The translations under genes were made by a program, and so were the position numbers. Shown piece after piece: positions 37,903 to 52,100 of a stretch of DNA of 64,000 bases. Source of the stretch: Aulostomus chinensis (taxonomy: Eukaryota; Chordata; Actinopteri; Syngnathiformes; Aulostomidae); the NCBI GenBank assembly GCA_037954235.1, contig JBBMOA010000014.1:22916273-22980272 (forward strand). The letters run 5' to 3'. Under the pieces are notes generated by a model, which did not search any database, had not been told where the DNA came from, and saw nothing but the letters and a program-made list of their open reading frames with translations. Every line of letters starts with the position of its first letter. The stretch's first letter is position 1.

Positions 37903-40284
37903 ACTCTCTAAAATGTGCAGTAAAATGAAAGTAAAACATGTGGTTCACAGTGCATCTTACTACAACATTTAAGAACAGCAGCACTCACCACTACAAAGTG
38001 TTTTTCATGGTAGTAGCATCCACTGACAACACACCAACTGGTTCATCGAGCTAGAATCATTAAAACACCTTAAGCTTTTCATCAGTTCGTATTCTAATGA
38101 AAGCGGATGAGCCTTCTATTTTTGTGTGTCACGGTGCATTTCCTCCCTATCAGTTTGTTGGTGCTCCTGTCAGTGTGAGATGTGTTAGTGAGTCAATGTG
38201 TGTTGTAATACTTGCTGCTCGACAGCAAACCGCTACTTGGCGTGCCTCATTAGCATAGCAGAGGTGTGCTGTGTGTAGCCTGTACAATAGTTCGGACGTA
38301 GCTGCTCGATTTATGGCAGAACAGCACTGGGCCGGGCAGTGGCAGGTGTGTGTCTGCACTGGTAGGAAGGAACTGCATCAGAAAGAGGAGATGATTAATA
38401 TTACATCAGAGCCGCCTGGCGGTGAGGCTGAAGGGCAAGAACAAAGTCAGCTTGGTGCTCTCGTCCACACATCATGACTGGCACTGATTTAATCAGTAAC
38501 ACAGTGTTTTCAAGTGTTAAACATTCTTATTCTCCGAGGTTCCCTCCAGAGGCACCCCTAATTTGTCAGTTTGTCGATGTCCTTTTTTTTTTAAGGAAAG
38601 TAGGGTGGACGAGACCATCCACATTTGTAGTTCCATCCCTCTTATCCAAAACCACAATGAGTGGGCCGAGTTCTTGCTTTGACAGACAAGCTCCTTCGGC
38701 CAATCAGCTTAAAGAAACATGTGACATCACCACAGGCCAAATCCAGTTGTAATAATGGTGAACGCATTGTTTCTGTAGAGAAACCCCATCAGTGCACCCT
38801 CCTGTTCCTGTTCAGCTGCTGTTGATGAGTCCATCTCTGCAGGAACCGCACTTACAGCTGTACTTCTTGTTGTTTCAAGAAACGCCATTTTCCTCTTGTA
38901 CTGCCAGCGGGGTCGTCAACTACAAGAATCAATCCGGAGCTAAATTACTGCTGGGTGGCAGAGGAGCAGTGAGACAGCAGTTTTGATTGGTTCGATTACT
39001 TTCTAACCTTCTCATAATGGGTTTTCACAGTGGTAAAGCTTGACTGTTATTGGGGAAACACCAGACATTTCTGACACCAACCTGTTGTTACTGTCCAAAA
39101 ACTCTTCTGAAAAAAGCCTCTCTTTGTGTTTTCATGGTTATATGATTTAATGCATCAAAGGATTTAATCCAGGAATTATTAAATTCTTTAGAGGAGATTT
39201 CAGAATATCAGACAAATATCATGACCAAGCCTAAAAATGTTTCATTATCATTTGTAGGCCAAGTGACCCAGGCCAGGCCTCGCCAAAAGTAGACCGAATA
39301 CAACTTTTACTGGAACACGCCGTGATGCAACATCACCAAACACGGCAACCTCCAACGTGACTAAGGCGCTGAGTCAGCATTTCTCTGACACAATCCCAAC
39401 ACAAATCAGAAATGATGAGGTTTATTGCTGCTCAGATGAAATTCAGAAAAGTCAAGTTCATCTTGCCTCTCAGTCAGTGTGGTATGGGGATTTTGCAAGT
39501 TCTTAATAATTAATGTAACTTTCTGTGACATACTGCCGTATCCTGTGTAATAATTTTCAATGTTTAACTCTCGTCTTGAATTGAATAATAAATAAAGTGT
39601 GAGCAGAGTCAGCCAACTGCAGACTCACATGCAAACTTGCAGAAATACACACTTGATTCTGCAGTTTGACCTCTGAATTATTTTGTTTTAGACAGGATGT
39701 GGAGCTGTGGTTGGTGCAGTGTGAATGAGGACAGCTGAACTTCTGATCCTCGCAGCCAGATGTGCAGATGTGTGTTTAATGTGTCACCGAGCCGATGCTT
39801 CATTTTCTCTACAGTCAACGGTTAATAACCACAATAAGCAAGCAACTGAAAAGCTAGTTGAAAGCTCATGATGATTTTAATGCAAACATGGCCACCCAAA
39901 CTGAACAAACAACTCATCAAATCATACCAGCTATGATTTATTTTGCCTCTCAAACACACAATACACAACATTTAAAGGCTATAAACACTGTCAATAGCTG
40001 CTCTCCAGCTTAGAAATACGAGAGCAGACGAGACGTAGCTGTTGGGATGTTTCAACACAGACACATCAAAGCGAATACACACAGCATCTAAATACCTCCA
40101 ACAGAAAAAACAAAACACAACAGTAGAGCGGAGAAGATGGCGAGTAACGCAGCGGGAGAGGGGGCACATGGCGGGTGCATGAGAAACTCTACATCCCCTC
40201 CTCCCGCACATAATTAGCAGTTCAGTGTCACTGCTCATTTTGGGTTACTTTCATTACTTTTCTTATTTCCATGAAAACAGAAAA

Positions 40285-40300
40285 GGGGGGGGGGGGGGGG
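40285..40300 (+). repeat. G16 homopolymer
   Basis: Sixteen G in a row; matching C16 lies 132 bases further on. Confidence 0.95.
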
Positions 40301-40432
40301 TGACAAACAGGCCCACATGTCTCCAAACACACCACGCTCAGAACAATAGAAGAAGAGAAGCGGGGCTCATGAGTTCATCCCCGATGAAATCTAAAGCGGG
40401 AATACACAGGAATTAGTGAGGTTTTGCTCCCG

Positions 40433-40448
40433 CCCCCCCCCCCCCCCC
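40433..40448 (+). repeat. C16 homopolymer
   Basis: Sixteen C in a row, complementary to the G16 at 40285-40300. Confidence 0.95.
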
Positions 40449-42480
40449 TCACATATTTTCAAATCAAGTTTTCCTGTTGGAGAGCATGGAGCATGGAGGG
40501 CTGGAACTGCTTAGTTTTGGTTTCAACTGCTACTCAGGCAGTGACGAGACAGGCAGTGGAAACTCACAATCCACTCTATAACCTACATGTTCTCATTGTT
40601 TCAGCCATTCCATGAATTTGTCATACGTGGCTCATTCAAATACATCTGTCTACATGCAATAGCCAGCGATCGTTTATCATAATTACACTAAAATGCACCA
40701 GTAATTTGCAAACTGTTCTGAGGCCTTTCTACCCATCTATTCCTTCTATTCCTCCAATTTTTCTCTTCCATCTATAAATATTTTGTCCCATTCACATCAG
40801 CTGCTCTGGTTTTGGTCTCCAGGATACTTCAGCATGCGGCTGCACCTCCAGAGAAGAAAGATGTAAGGGGACACGTTCCCACGTATCGATGCAGGGCCAA
40901 TCAAATGAAGGAGGAAAGATAAAAGGGTAGGGGGAGGAGTAAGGTAGACGAGGACAAGGAACAAGAAAGAAACAAAGAGAGAAATACTAACACCAGAGAC
41001 TGAGAGGGTGACAGGACATTTAACTACGTCCAGACCCCAGCAGAGAGCCTGTGGGCATCTTCTCCTTCCACTCTGCCCATTGATGTCCATCACATTCCTC
41101 TCAAAATCCTGTCACACGTGAGATTCATTTCTAGCTCATTTAAGGTGATTCTAAGAAAAACAAGCTTGTGAAACACAAAAAAAAGATGATAAGCTGAGCG
41201 CATTTTTCTTCTAACAAATGCAAATAGCAGCTCTAGTGGACAAATGCCGAAAAAAAAAAACCCCAGATACAGCTGATGTTGTCACAACATATGAACATTA
41301 AAAGTGACTGTCTGAATCTAACTAAGAGCCCTCTCCCCATCTCCAGGCTCCAATGACAGCGAGACGCCGCAAGACTTGTTTTAAATTGCTTTTTTTCCCA
41401 AGCATCGAATAAAACAGAGGTCTCTTTAAAGGCAAAGGTCTCTAATGTGTCAAGCAGGTGATCGCCAGGGCCTGAGATGCTATTGCTAACTTGACAAGCC
41501 CATTTGACACACTGTTGCCGGGTGGCACACTCACCTCACTGACCCTGTCGCACTCCACCTGATCCCACACTCTCAAACCACAAGGAACCAGCCTGATGGG
41601 CTATGTGGTTACATGTGGAGGAGTGCCCCAGGGAACTATGGGTAATTAATGGCAGAGTGAGGATGGCAAGAGTCTGTCTCTGATTGACCTAAAACGACCC
41701 TTGCTGCTTTGTTACCATGGTGATTGGTCAGTCTCGTTGTCTCTGGGTGACTGGTCGAATCCCTGGGGCAACAAGGTGGACTGCAGGGGAGTGGGGGTTC
41801 ACATGGGTACAATTACATGCTATAGCAAAGAGGAGTCCTTGTTCCACCTTTACCTCACGACCTAAGGGGTCCCTCCTACTACCCCCACCTCCTCCCTTTC
41901 ATCTCTATCCATTGGATGAAAGTTTTTGCCCACCTTTGGCAGCAGGGGGCAGTACCAATCTACAATATCCGCAAACGTACAGGTAAGCAAGAAACGGGTC
42001 AAGCAGAGTCTGAGAGTTCACTGCCGACTGGCTCACCAGGCTGAACGGTCATCACTCAACCGAACAATAACTGACGAGTCTCCATATGGAGCACTTGGAG
42101 CTTCTCTGGATCTGGAACAGGTCTGATGTTGTCTTCCTCCGCACTTGCCGCTCAATCTCAATGATATCTTTAATCTGTTTTAACATTTTTAATCTGGCTA
42201 TACAGGCGGGTCAATAAGTATCTAAAAAGGATGCTCAAAGGTCCTGAGATGTTGCTCTGTCTCCATTTCAGACACAAAGACATGTCCTGTGGGTGGTGAC
42301 CTTCCCTGGCCTGTGCTCAGCAGGTAGTGACAAATGACCTGATAGTTAATCTGTCCTGAGGTCAAGCTTTTCTGCAGGGAACACAGAGCTTGATTGTGAC
42401 AACAGGAAGTTTGAGACCCTGTTACCAGAATAAGCACATTAAAGGGTGCACATGCATGAATGCATTCGTGCTCAGGCTGC

Positions 42481-42543
42481 ACGCGCACATGCGCGCGCAC
42501 GCACGCACGCACACACACAAACACACACACACACACACACACA
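42481..42543. repeat. Compound CA/CG tract
   Basis: GCGCGCGCACGCACGCACGC, then CA with one AAAC break. Confidence 0.9.
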
Positions 42544-45500
42544 GCACATCTGGCTATAGTTTCAGATGCAGCATATGATGAGGAGAAATGAAATATGAAC
42601 AGTAAGCTAAGCAGTGATGTGTTAAACTGGAGGAAGGGGTTGTGTGCCACTGGTGGCGGTATAACAGTATGGAGTGGTTCACTGGTCAGCTCTGACTGGG
42701 ACACTGGGTCATTGTTGGGTCTCTTGGAACCCCCGCCATCTTACCCAACGGTCAGCCTTTTCTACGGCCCTCCTTGTTAACAATCTGAGGGTGAATGCTG
42801 GGTATTGTGGGATTTTTCCCACTCTGTGGTGTCTTGTTGGAGCATGCTCAAATGAAGTGTGACGCCAGGAGGCCAAGTCAGCAGACCGCAGTGACCTGAT
42901 TCACCGGGGACTGAGAGTGTTGAGAGGAGATCCAAGAGCCCATCTCATCATGTTCCCTACACCGCTGCATCCAGATACTGCACAATGATGCTCAGTACAC
43001 AGTTATGATGTACCAGTCGTGTACTTACAGGTCCCATACATGAGATTGACAACATTTATTCAGATTACAGCTCTAGCTAACTCAGGCCCAAACTACTGGT
43101 TAGTAAACTAATAACTGGATTAGATGGATTTGAATCACTCAGACGACTGACACAAATAACAACGAGCCTCTTACCTTACTCACCTCCTGGGATAACAAGT
43201 AATGTTGGAAGCCAAAAAGCATCTAGCGGTGGAAAGTCTCCCTGACTGGTCCCAGGACTGAGGGGAACTTTATTCCATAGTGCTTCTAGTGCTTTCAGGG
43301 GCCTAAACCTGCAAATGGTTCTGTTCAGACCTGGCACAGAAGTGCATTTTCAGTGGGATCTCCTGTGGTATCCACATCAGAGTTTCCCTTTTTGCATCCG
43401 TGAGAAAGACAGCTGTCAGAGAGAAACCAGTCCGAGAGCAACACAGCAAGTTTCACATAGCCGCTTTAGCCAAAATTACACAATATTTTACATTTGAAGT
43501 TCAGCTTAAGTCATTTATTATGTCCCATGAAGAGGAAGCTGTGAAACATTGTGATATTTCATAAACAGCCTGCCCTTGCTAGGTGGTCCTTCAACGTGAC
43601 CCTGGTCACATTTGTGCTGATGCTGCTTGAGTGCGGCCACAAACGGGCCAGATCACCTCTTGATGTGAATGGATCCCCGGGACAGGGGCTTTGGTTTGGT
43701 GAGACGCTCAAGCACGAGTCCTAGTGACAGTTAAAATCGAATGGAATCTTTAAAAGGAGAAAAGTGGATGATCGACGAGACAAGAGTTTAGTTTGGGAGA
43801 GGGTGAGCTTCGGTTGGGACACGTATTCAGCTAAATCCTGCGTAACCTTCAAAAATACACATTTGAGAGGAAATCCCCACCCCCCCACCCCCACCCCAGC
43901 CACATGAAAACTGCTGAAGGTTTTTGACTCCACAGCTAAACAGCTGCATCAAACAATAGACCAGAGCAAACAATATCCACAGACACACATATGCAGTGGA
44001 TGCAGCAGAACAATGTTGGAAGGAAAAGGCTGATTGAGATAAAAGAGTAAATATTCAGTGGATTAAAGTCTTGTGGTTCGATCTTGCATCCTTTAACATT
44101 CAAAGAGCTGCAGCTCTATAACGCGATGGCTATTAAAACCAAAAGCAATTCCTTTAAAGTTTCAGTTCAGTGGGCTGATGCATTTAGCGAATTTAGAAGA
44201 AAAATGCTTCGTGGAAGATTTAAAATGCAGCGCATGCAAATGACTACGGAGCAAAGCAGTGGAGGCAGTGAGGTTTAATATGACGCAACTTGATTGAGTC
44301 GTCTTATGTTGCTTGATTTTCCAGGGAAGACAGATTGAGCACAATCACCGCCAGCAGGATGGCGAGGCGATTAAGGATAAGTAATGCAGAAAGCGGAGCG
44401 AGCCAAGCACCTATCAGTCTGAGAGAAGCGAGGTAATGATAACAGGAAGTGAGATGAGTTTGTGTTGCCCTCTGGCCTACCAGCCCATCACCTCTGTTTA
44501 AAAGGTCCCTCTCTATAAACATGCCTCTCTCTGCCTATTAAACAGATAGTACATTAGGCCTGAGCTGTGCAGAACAATGTAAACACAGCCGTCTCAGGAC
44601 ACCGGTGCTGTGAGAGGCGGGAGGGCCGGGGGGGAGAGCTTTAGATGGGGCTATTCCTGGGTCTTCCTTGCTGTGAACTCCATCACTGCTCATCTCTCCA
44701 CTGTAATCCTCTCCAGCTAAACACAGGAAGGAAGAGATCGATAAATAAGTCACTCTTCTGGTAAACCCAGCTTTCTCCCAGCTCCGCATTTTTCCCTCTT
44801 GTTTAGGATGGCTTGTTATGATTCAAAATAGAGCAGCTCAGACATTAACTGGTAAGAGTTTGTGTTGTACAGAGCAAATAAAATGTAAGGGGAAGTGCCG
44901 GGTTACGTGTAGTTGGGAGGAAAGGGATGAAGAGAAGACAATGAAGGGAGACAGGGAGGCCACATTGTCCAGGGAGGAATCGTCAACCTCCTGTGGCTCG
45001 TACTACGAGCAGATCTGTGTTGCTGTGGGGCTACAGAGAGGATCCACCAGGGCCGGATGAGGGGGAATATGGTCAAGAGTCTGGATGGATGGGGAGACGG
45101 TCAGTCCAGATGTGAGGCTGTTAAACAGTGGGGAGCTGGAAGAGGTCAGCTCTGGACATCTCAGGCCAGTACCCCGGAGTCATTCACACCCCTTTGTTAC
45201 AATCTCCTGCAGAACACATCTACAGGACCCCCCCCCCCTTCCCCTCCTGTAGGGGAAAAAGGGACACAGCAGGGATGGAGGGTAAGGAGAATGTCTGCGA
45301 TGTGGGGACAGGCTCCATACCCTGGGGAAAGACCAATTACAGACTTAAAGCCCCCTGTCTGTCTGTGGCATGCAGCTCAGATAAGATGAAAGCCACTCTG
45401 AAGCAATATCAACATTTTTCCTTCTGCCCCCATCAGAAATTATATAATCCAGATGTTAAATATACAGAAGTGAATGTAAAGCATTCAGGGAATTGGTGTG

Positions 45501-48500
45501 ACCTCATAAAGTTTTACACAACAGGAGAACGACGTGGGTTTTGTTGTCAGGCTGCCGACATACACCAGACTTGCAGGTTTGAGCCTTTGCAGGTCGGTCT
45601 ATGTCCAAGAGGGGTCAAAGGACGGAGGTGAAGGGTCAAACAGCACAAACTGACACTGTATAGGTCTGCAGGTCACCAGGCTCCAACCTGCCTGCTGATA
45701 CATGTATATTGCAACTACAAACTAGAATTAGATTGCAGCATTTCCTGTATTATATATTAAGATACAATGATGTAGTACTGTTTGTATTATTTCAGACTTT
45801 ACCAGACTATGAGTCCACCCCAGCAGATGACGTGAACAATGAATACCCTGCTAGCTCCATTACTGAACGTCACCAGCACTGGCTTACGGTTGACAGCTCC
45901 ATTTAGCAGGTCCTGTATATACAGCATTTCAGCCTAAAACCCAAACATAGAGAAAAGGCTGAGATAAGAACCAGCCAGGGAGTTTGTGTGACCCATGGGA
46001 GCCGAGGACACACAGCCAGCACAGCTTTCTGTCTGAGCAGCCCTGTGACCAGTAATAACTTGTATGTTTGCAGAGGCATGCCCCGGTAATCCCAGCAGAA
46101 TAAAGCGACAGGCCGGGGTGAGAGGGGTTAGCTCCTCTCTGCTGCGCTGCTGTCATCACTACCATGTTCAGTAATGTGACAGACCAATCAAGAGCACACT
46201 TACACACAATACTGCCCTTACAAAGTGTGACATTCCAGAAAACCGATGGAGCATCAACACGCTGTACCAAGTCCGCTCTCTCCGGGCGGCTCGTGCAGTA
46301 GCAGCGTCCATGTTTAGTTTGCTGGGGTGGAGACTGCCGGGGTGGTTGATGGGAAGGTTAGTGTAGTGCGCCTATGATGTTCTGGGAAGTGGAGAAAGAG
46401 GGACTCTGTTGAGCTTTGCCTTGGCTGTGCACCACCCCCTGTCCCGCGCCGAGCACATGTAGCATACACATTCTGTAACTGCGGGCTGGAGCTGGACCAA
46501 GCCAAGTCAATCTGATCCATTCAGACCAGAACCCCCGTCACACGCCAGACAGCCTGAGCCCGGAGCAGCAGGGGGGTTCTAGGTGCAGGCAGGGTGGCAG
46601 TGCCAGCCAAGAAGATATTGGCCATCTCAAACAACAGAGGTACTATACTGAGGTGGTAATGAATCCTGCGGCACTCATAAAAGGAGCATAAACAGTAAAT
46701 ATCACACAACCGCATTTATTTATCAGTCCAACCAACACGTCAACCTCTCTAACCACATCTGTGCCCTTAACCTAGAACCTGCCAGCTGACGCGCCATCAC
46801 AGGTACGTTGCCTTAAAAGCAAAGTTGACACTTGAATCTGTTACAGTATTTTCAGGCGTGACCTCATGAGCTAAATACTACAGTGCTGCTTGGAAGAGCT
46901 GTTTTAGTTATAGCACAGTATTGTATGTTGCCCAGCATTTGACTTTATCTGCTGGGAGAGGCGTGAACTAGGCTAAGCCCTGAACTCAATGGCCCTTTGC
47001 CTCAGTGAGCCCACTACCCACCCCGATGCCCCACAGCACGGTGGAGGGTTTGGCCTGAATGAGCTCCTACTGTCCACCCATGATCCTGCGTCCAGCTCTG
47101 CCTGCTCAGACCCTCAGCAGCCCTCACACACTCAAGTCGAGCAAACACAGCCCGACCACCAGGCACAGCTCAAAGGCATTTCATCCTCCCGTTTTGTAAT
47201 GTAATTAACTTCCCTCTGTCCATGTCGAGCCAAAGCAGCAACCTCACATGGAAACTGAGAGCGGCCGGCACCGAGGACACACAACTCATTTCCCTTAATA
47301 CCCCAATAAAACCCGGGGCCCCTTTTGATTGCAAACACAAACTCTCACATCATGCCAAAGGCCCAGTTGCGAGATTTGAATTTTTTTTTTTAATGTAATT
47401 TTGAATTCCAGCCAAGAACTACATACTCAGAATGCTGAGGCTAAATAGAACAACGGTCTGTTTTTTAAAATAGTCGGTTTAATGAGACTCAAATCCAAGT
47501 GAGGTCAGTGAAAAAGCCTGGTAGTTAGGAGACTAAAACTAAGAGTGGTGAGAAAGTTGAACGCTGAATTATCCAGGTGCACCAGACAGCCATGGGAGAG
47601 TGGATCAAAGTGGAGTCACGAAGTAAATGGATACTGGAGCTTTAAGCCCTAAAGTCTTCTTCCTTTATTTAATAAAGCAGCAATGGCCCCAGCTGAGGAC
47701 CAAGGTTTATGAGGTTGTTTTCAAATTTCAATTTGGCATCGGGCACTGCTGCAAGCTCGCTTTAGTTTTCCATGATTTACTTTAATAAGTTCCTAAATGC
47801 CCAGCTTCAGGAATATAAAGAGACTCTATGAAAATAACAAGGTAAGAATGAGGAAATGCTTTCAGTTAGTTCAGAGCACGTATTTTTAAAATATCCGTTG
47901 GTCAGATCTAGAGCTGAATGAGTGGTGAACGTTAATAACTGAGGCTCATTTGTTTTGTTTTTTATTTATTCTTTTACCCCCCCCCCCCCTTTCTGTATCT
48001 GTCTTTCCATCAGACTGACCTCTGACCTTCCTGCAGTCAAACATGCGCACATCCGCCTCTGTCTGGCCTGTAAACGAGACCTCCCTTCAACCCAACAGCA
48101 TCTCAACATCACGACAGAAATCCGCCATATTTTTTTTTTGCAGTATTTACTGGGTCTGAATGTTTTCCCTATAAACACAACCCACCTTGTTTGTGAAGGA
48201 GAGGAATCTGCGCTTTTTGTTTTTTTCGCCGTCTCTGTCTGTTTAACACAACATTCTAGCAACCATCAAGGGAGCCACAAGCACCCACATACCTGTGGAG
48301 CGTGGCCAATAAAATATTTACCAAAGGAAAGGATGTGAAAGGATAATTACTGAGTTAATTACAATTTGCTAGTGAATGTGCTGTTTTCAGTCAATGTGAC
48401 ACTGTTGAAGATTTAAAAACGTGGAAGTTATTCAGCTACGGTCCCCAATATTAACCCGGAGCACTGCTTGAATCACTAATTGTGTTCCGTAGGGTGTTTT

Positions 48501-48595
48501 TTTTCTTTAAAGTAGTGGATATCATCATTTGAAAGGAGGCTTTTCATCACCTGTAGCTCATCTGGCTAGTAGATTTGTGGACGAGGACTACAAAC

Positions 48596-48771
48596 CTGCA
48601 GCAGCAGCCTCTCGAAGGCCAGGCAGGCGTCCCAGCGGGGCAGGCAGGGGTGTAGAAGCGTCTGAGCCGTGGCCAGGCCCAGCTGGAGCACCCCGCAGTG
48701 ACTCTCTAGCGCCCCCCAACTGTTCCGAAACAGCTGAATGTAGGAATGCAGCTGCTCGGGGGTCACACGGC
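48596..48771 (-). CDS. Internal exon (176 bp, phase 1/0), helical segment
   Basis: Fifty-eight codons follow the shared glycine codon, starting RVTPEQLHSYIQLFRNSWGA and ending in CLAFERLLLQ. The acceptor is strong (CTGCTCTCCTCCTCCCAG) and the donor is CAG|GTTTGT, with the core GT but a weaker downstream match. The exon is markedly GC-rich against its AT-richer flanks, and the codons favour C or G in third position (CTG, GCC, GAG), as in real fish exons. The content suggests two or three packed helices with many leucines. An antisense open frame over the same bases is proline- and serine-rich and lacks usable splice signals, so it is a shadow. Confidence 0.85.
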
Positions 48772-49091
48772 CTGGGAGGAGGAGAGCAGATACAGTTATC
48801 ATCATCTGGGGGAGAAAATTGGACCCAAATTCAGCAATCAGAGTTCGTCACAGCACAACATCCAGTAAACAACTAGCCTGACAGTGCTTTACGAAACATC
48901 TGCTTGTAACAAAATGTACAAGGATGGAAGGGACAAGGAGACGGACCCAGTGGATGAGAGCAGCAGAATAAAAGACAACCTTGTTCCATGTATAGGACTC
49001 TTCTAATTATTATAAACGGCAGTTTGGACAGAGGGGAAAGAAGATAAGCACTCAGTTAAATTTTTATATGCTATAGGACAGAGCATGTGTG

Positions 49092-49127
49092 AGTGTGTGT
49101 GTGTGCGTGTGTGTGTGTGTGTGTGTG
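49092..49127. repeat. GT microsatellite
   Basis: GT, 36 bp, one GC step. Confidence 0.9.
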
Positions 49128-52100
49128 AGATAGAGGTGCAGCAACACTGTTAAGACACCATCTTCACAGTAAATCTGCATTTTTTCTCAGAATATTTACA
49201 GAGGAAGCAGAGAGGAGCTGGATTCTTCGCACTGTTTAGGGTCCTCTGCCTCCTCCAAGTTCCTCCTGTGAAGATTCACAGGGACACAGGAAGAGCAGTG
49301 CAAAGGATGTAAGGGGTAGCGCGGGTGCGCAGAGTGGCCTGGAGGTACAAGGGGCTGTTTTAGGGGTTGGGATAGAGAGGGGCACACATTAACTCCCCAT
49401 AACGACTACTTCTTGGTGTTGATGTTCTGAACCAGCACCAGATGTGGGAGTATTTCCTGTAGGACTACATGGCCAATGTTTTCATTAGCAAGGCCAAACA
49501 CATGACTAGAGGAGCAACAGAAAGGGAGGATAAAAACGGAGCAGAAATAATGCCACTGAGTCATTGCACTTAAAAAAAAACGTCAAGACAACCCTTTTAC
49601 AGCTTTTTTGTTTTTTTATAGCTTTATTACGGATGAGAAAAATTGACAGATGTGAAATACTTCCAGAAAAAAAATGCAGATGAAATGATCCAAGGAAGCT
49701 CGTAACTAAAACTTATTTCCACAGCAGCTGATAAGTGAACCTGATGGAAGAGAAATCTGCAAGTCCGCCTTCTGGGAAACATTCTTTCCGAGCAGCACTG
49801 AAAAGTCTGTGCTGTATGGCACTTATGAGCAAAATTAAACAAGTGCCTACAAAAGGGAATCAGGTTTCTTGTTGAAATTAAAGCATCTTCGAAGAATAAG
49901 CTTCAGTCCAGACACATCCAAGATCCTGAAAAGCTCTATTGTGAGCACATCCAGCCATAAAAATCCTGGCAGTATAACCAAGGTTCACTAGGTTTGATGT
50001 GCCAACCATAATTCAGTACAGAACCAGGAAATACATCCAACGCAAGGGCCAAGTATAATTTTGCCCACGAACAGCCAACTGTAGCAAAGAATGGTACACT
50101 GTAGGCCAAATACAATCGGACTTTACAGCTAGAGCCGATCGTTTGAGAAGGAGTGAGAAAATGTAAGACATTGGGGGGAAAACTGAGAAAGAATTGAAGA
50201 CAAACAAAGCCACACAAAAGCATGTTCCCCATTACACAATCAAACAGCCCAGTCGGAGCCTTTGCTCTTATGTACGCCACTAAGCTTCCCTCAAAACAAT
50301 TCTGTGATTCCTCAGGCATCTTGTTGCCAGATGAAAAAATCCATGGCAAGCAGAGAGCTGTCAGCTGAGCCTCAATCTGGGGTGTTTTTGCAGTAAAATC
50401 AGCACAGAAAAGGTTTCCTCTTGCTTTTAGCCTCAACGATTGCACCTTTACCTGACTTTTATTTGCAAAATTGAAAGACTACTTTTCCTGGTTTTCTGTC
50501 ATATACTGTATGTACTGTATGTTACAATATTTGACAAGAAAGAATACGTAAAAGTAAACCCTGTGATTAAAAAGCTCAGGCTGCTTTGAAGACTTGGCTT
50601 CCAAAGTTTTACTCTCTTTTTGTGTCACGTTTCTCATCACGGATATCTTTCCAGTCTTCTGCTCAAAGCACAGAACATCTAAAAAAACAAAGATGGGTAA
50701 TAGGAGAAGTTTGCCTCGAAGGCTTTCTATTAGAGCGCCTATCTGCCAGAAAACATTTCTAAAGTAGGTGACTATGGCAACCGAGTCCACAGGAGGAGCA
50801 GCTTGCTGTGAGTGAATGGTTCACTTGTAGGGCTTCCATCTTAGTGAATTATTTTTTAGACTTGTATACAGTATTCAAGTCCCAGCAAGTTCATGTTAGG
50901 TCAAAATATTTTTAGAGTCAGTAAAGTATCAACCAGTCAACCCCCTCATGTGCTGTTATCCCTCTGCACCTGGTCTAAATATAGGTTTAGACTTCCTTGG
51001 GTTAAAACAGGACCTTCCACAATAGGAGCCTTGCATTACAAAGGATTTCTGGCTGGCTTTATGTTAGAAAGACCCACTGGCAGAGAGCCTTTGAGGAAAA
51101 CCTCATGTCTGATGCTGACCCTCGACAGGCTTCTGGAAGCTGGCAAATAAGGGCTGGTTTCCACTGGCTCACTTGGGCTTGGGTCGGGTCGGTTTGGTGA
51201 ATCAAGCACTGCTGCAGCTGAGGCCAACAATAAAAGCAAGGAGCTAGGAATTAGCATTATGTGTCCCCTTTAAAATTTGTGTGATATCATTTCCATTATA
51301 TGCTTGACACTAAAAACAATCAGTAGTTTTATGTTGTTCATTTTAACACATTTGTGGAGACACCTCGTCTCCAACATGCTGCTCAGTCGCTCTGAGCAGT
51401 TGCTCAGCAGTACTCTGGGGGTCCAGGTATATCTGAGGCCAGATTTTGTCACTTGTTAGATGCACTGTAACCCTCAGATGGAGGAGAAACTAGAACCTTG
51501 AGGCCGTTTTAATGCTCTTTTGGGCGCATTTATTGCAAGCCATAAAACAAATCACATTTTGGGTGTCATGCTGTGGAACAGTTTTAACTGCTGCCCATTT
51601 TAATGGGGTGCACAGGAGTGGCAACTGAGGCTCAGTCACGATCAAAGTCCTGAACAATGCAAAAAGAGGGGCCAACAATGATTTAGTCCAGTTACTGGAA
51701 GACGAGGATGACGGGGCCTTCTAGGTGCGCAAGGTTACTCAGAGGCTAAGTGATGTCAGCACGGAGCTGCGGCGCAGCAGCTGCACGGACTCATAACTAA
51801 CTCTACATGAAGGAGGGACGCAGGAGGGCTGAGAGGTTTTTATTTACACTCGTCAAGATGAAGACACTTGTGGAACTTTTATTTGGTGATGCATGTTGGG
51901 GCCCCTTGTGTCCAGTACACTGGGGGAGAGCAGAGACCATCAGAGCAGAGTGGCTCACGGTGATACCACCATGTCACTCACACTTGTAAACACGGCTCTA
52001 ACTCTTGTTCCTCTTAAAATCTATGGATGCTTTGAAACTTCCCATCGACAAACACTTACTTGCTAAGGAATTAGATGAACCCAGTGAAAGCAGTCTAGTA

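Larger units (their letters stand above)
30352..48595 (-). other. Very large intron (18.2 kb)
   Basis: Contains the 92-bp CA tract at 32.86 kb, the second copy of the 330-bp repeat at 37.58 kb and the G16/C16 pair at 40.3-40.45 kb. An 81-codon minus-strand open frame at 37001-37246 reads quite like protein (LLPLVNYYLSERQVTQGYTL) after a good acceptor, but enters in phase 1 and would leave in phase 2, whereas the flanking exons need 0 and 0. It cannot be a single extra exon of this gene. Long GC-moderate stretches at 41.3-41.7 and 44.3-44.8 kb have no assigned content. Confidence 0.5.

Noticed and set aside
44538..44789. Minus-strand frame after acceptor-like CTTCCTGTGTTTAG (AGEDYSGEMSSDGV)
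   Set aside because: Enters in phase 1 while the surrounding exons need phase 0, and no good donor follows.
45128..45631. 167-codon open frame, plus strand
   Set aside because: Contains a C-run and no domain; chance length.
48548..48590. TGTAGCTCATCTGGCTAGTA resembling a tRNA A box
   Set aside because: No B box at the right distance; it lies just past an exon donor and is probably coincidence.
49936..50445. 169-codon open frame, minus strand
   Set aside because: Length expected by chance; no family resemblance; no matching splice phases for the intron it lies in.
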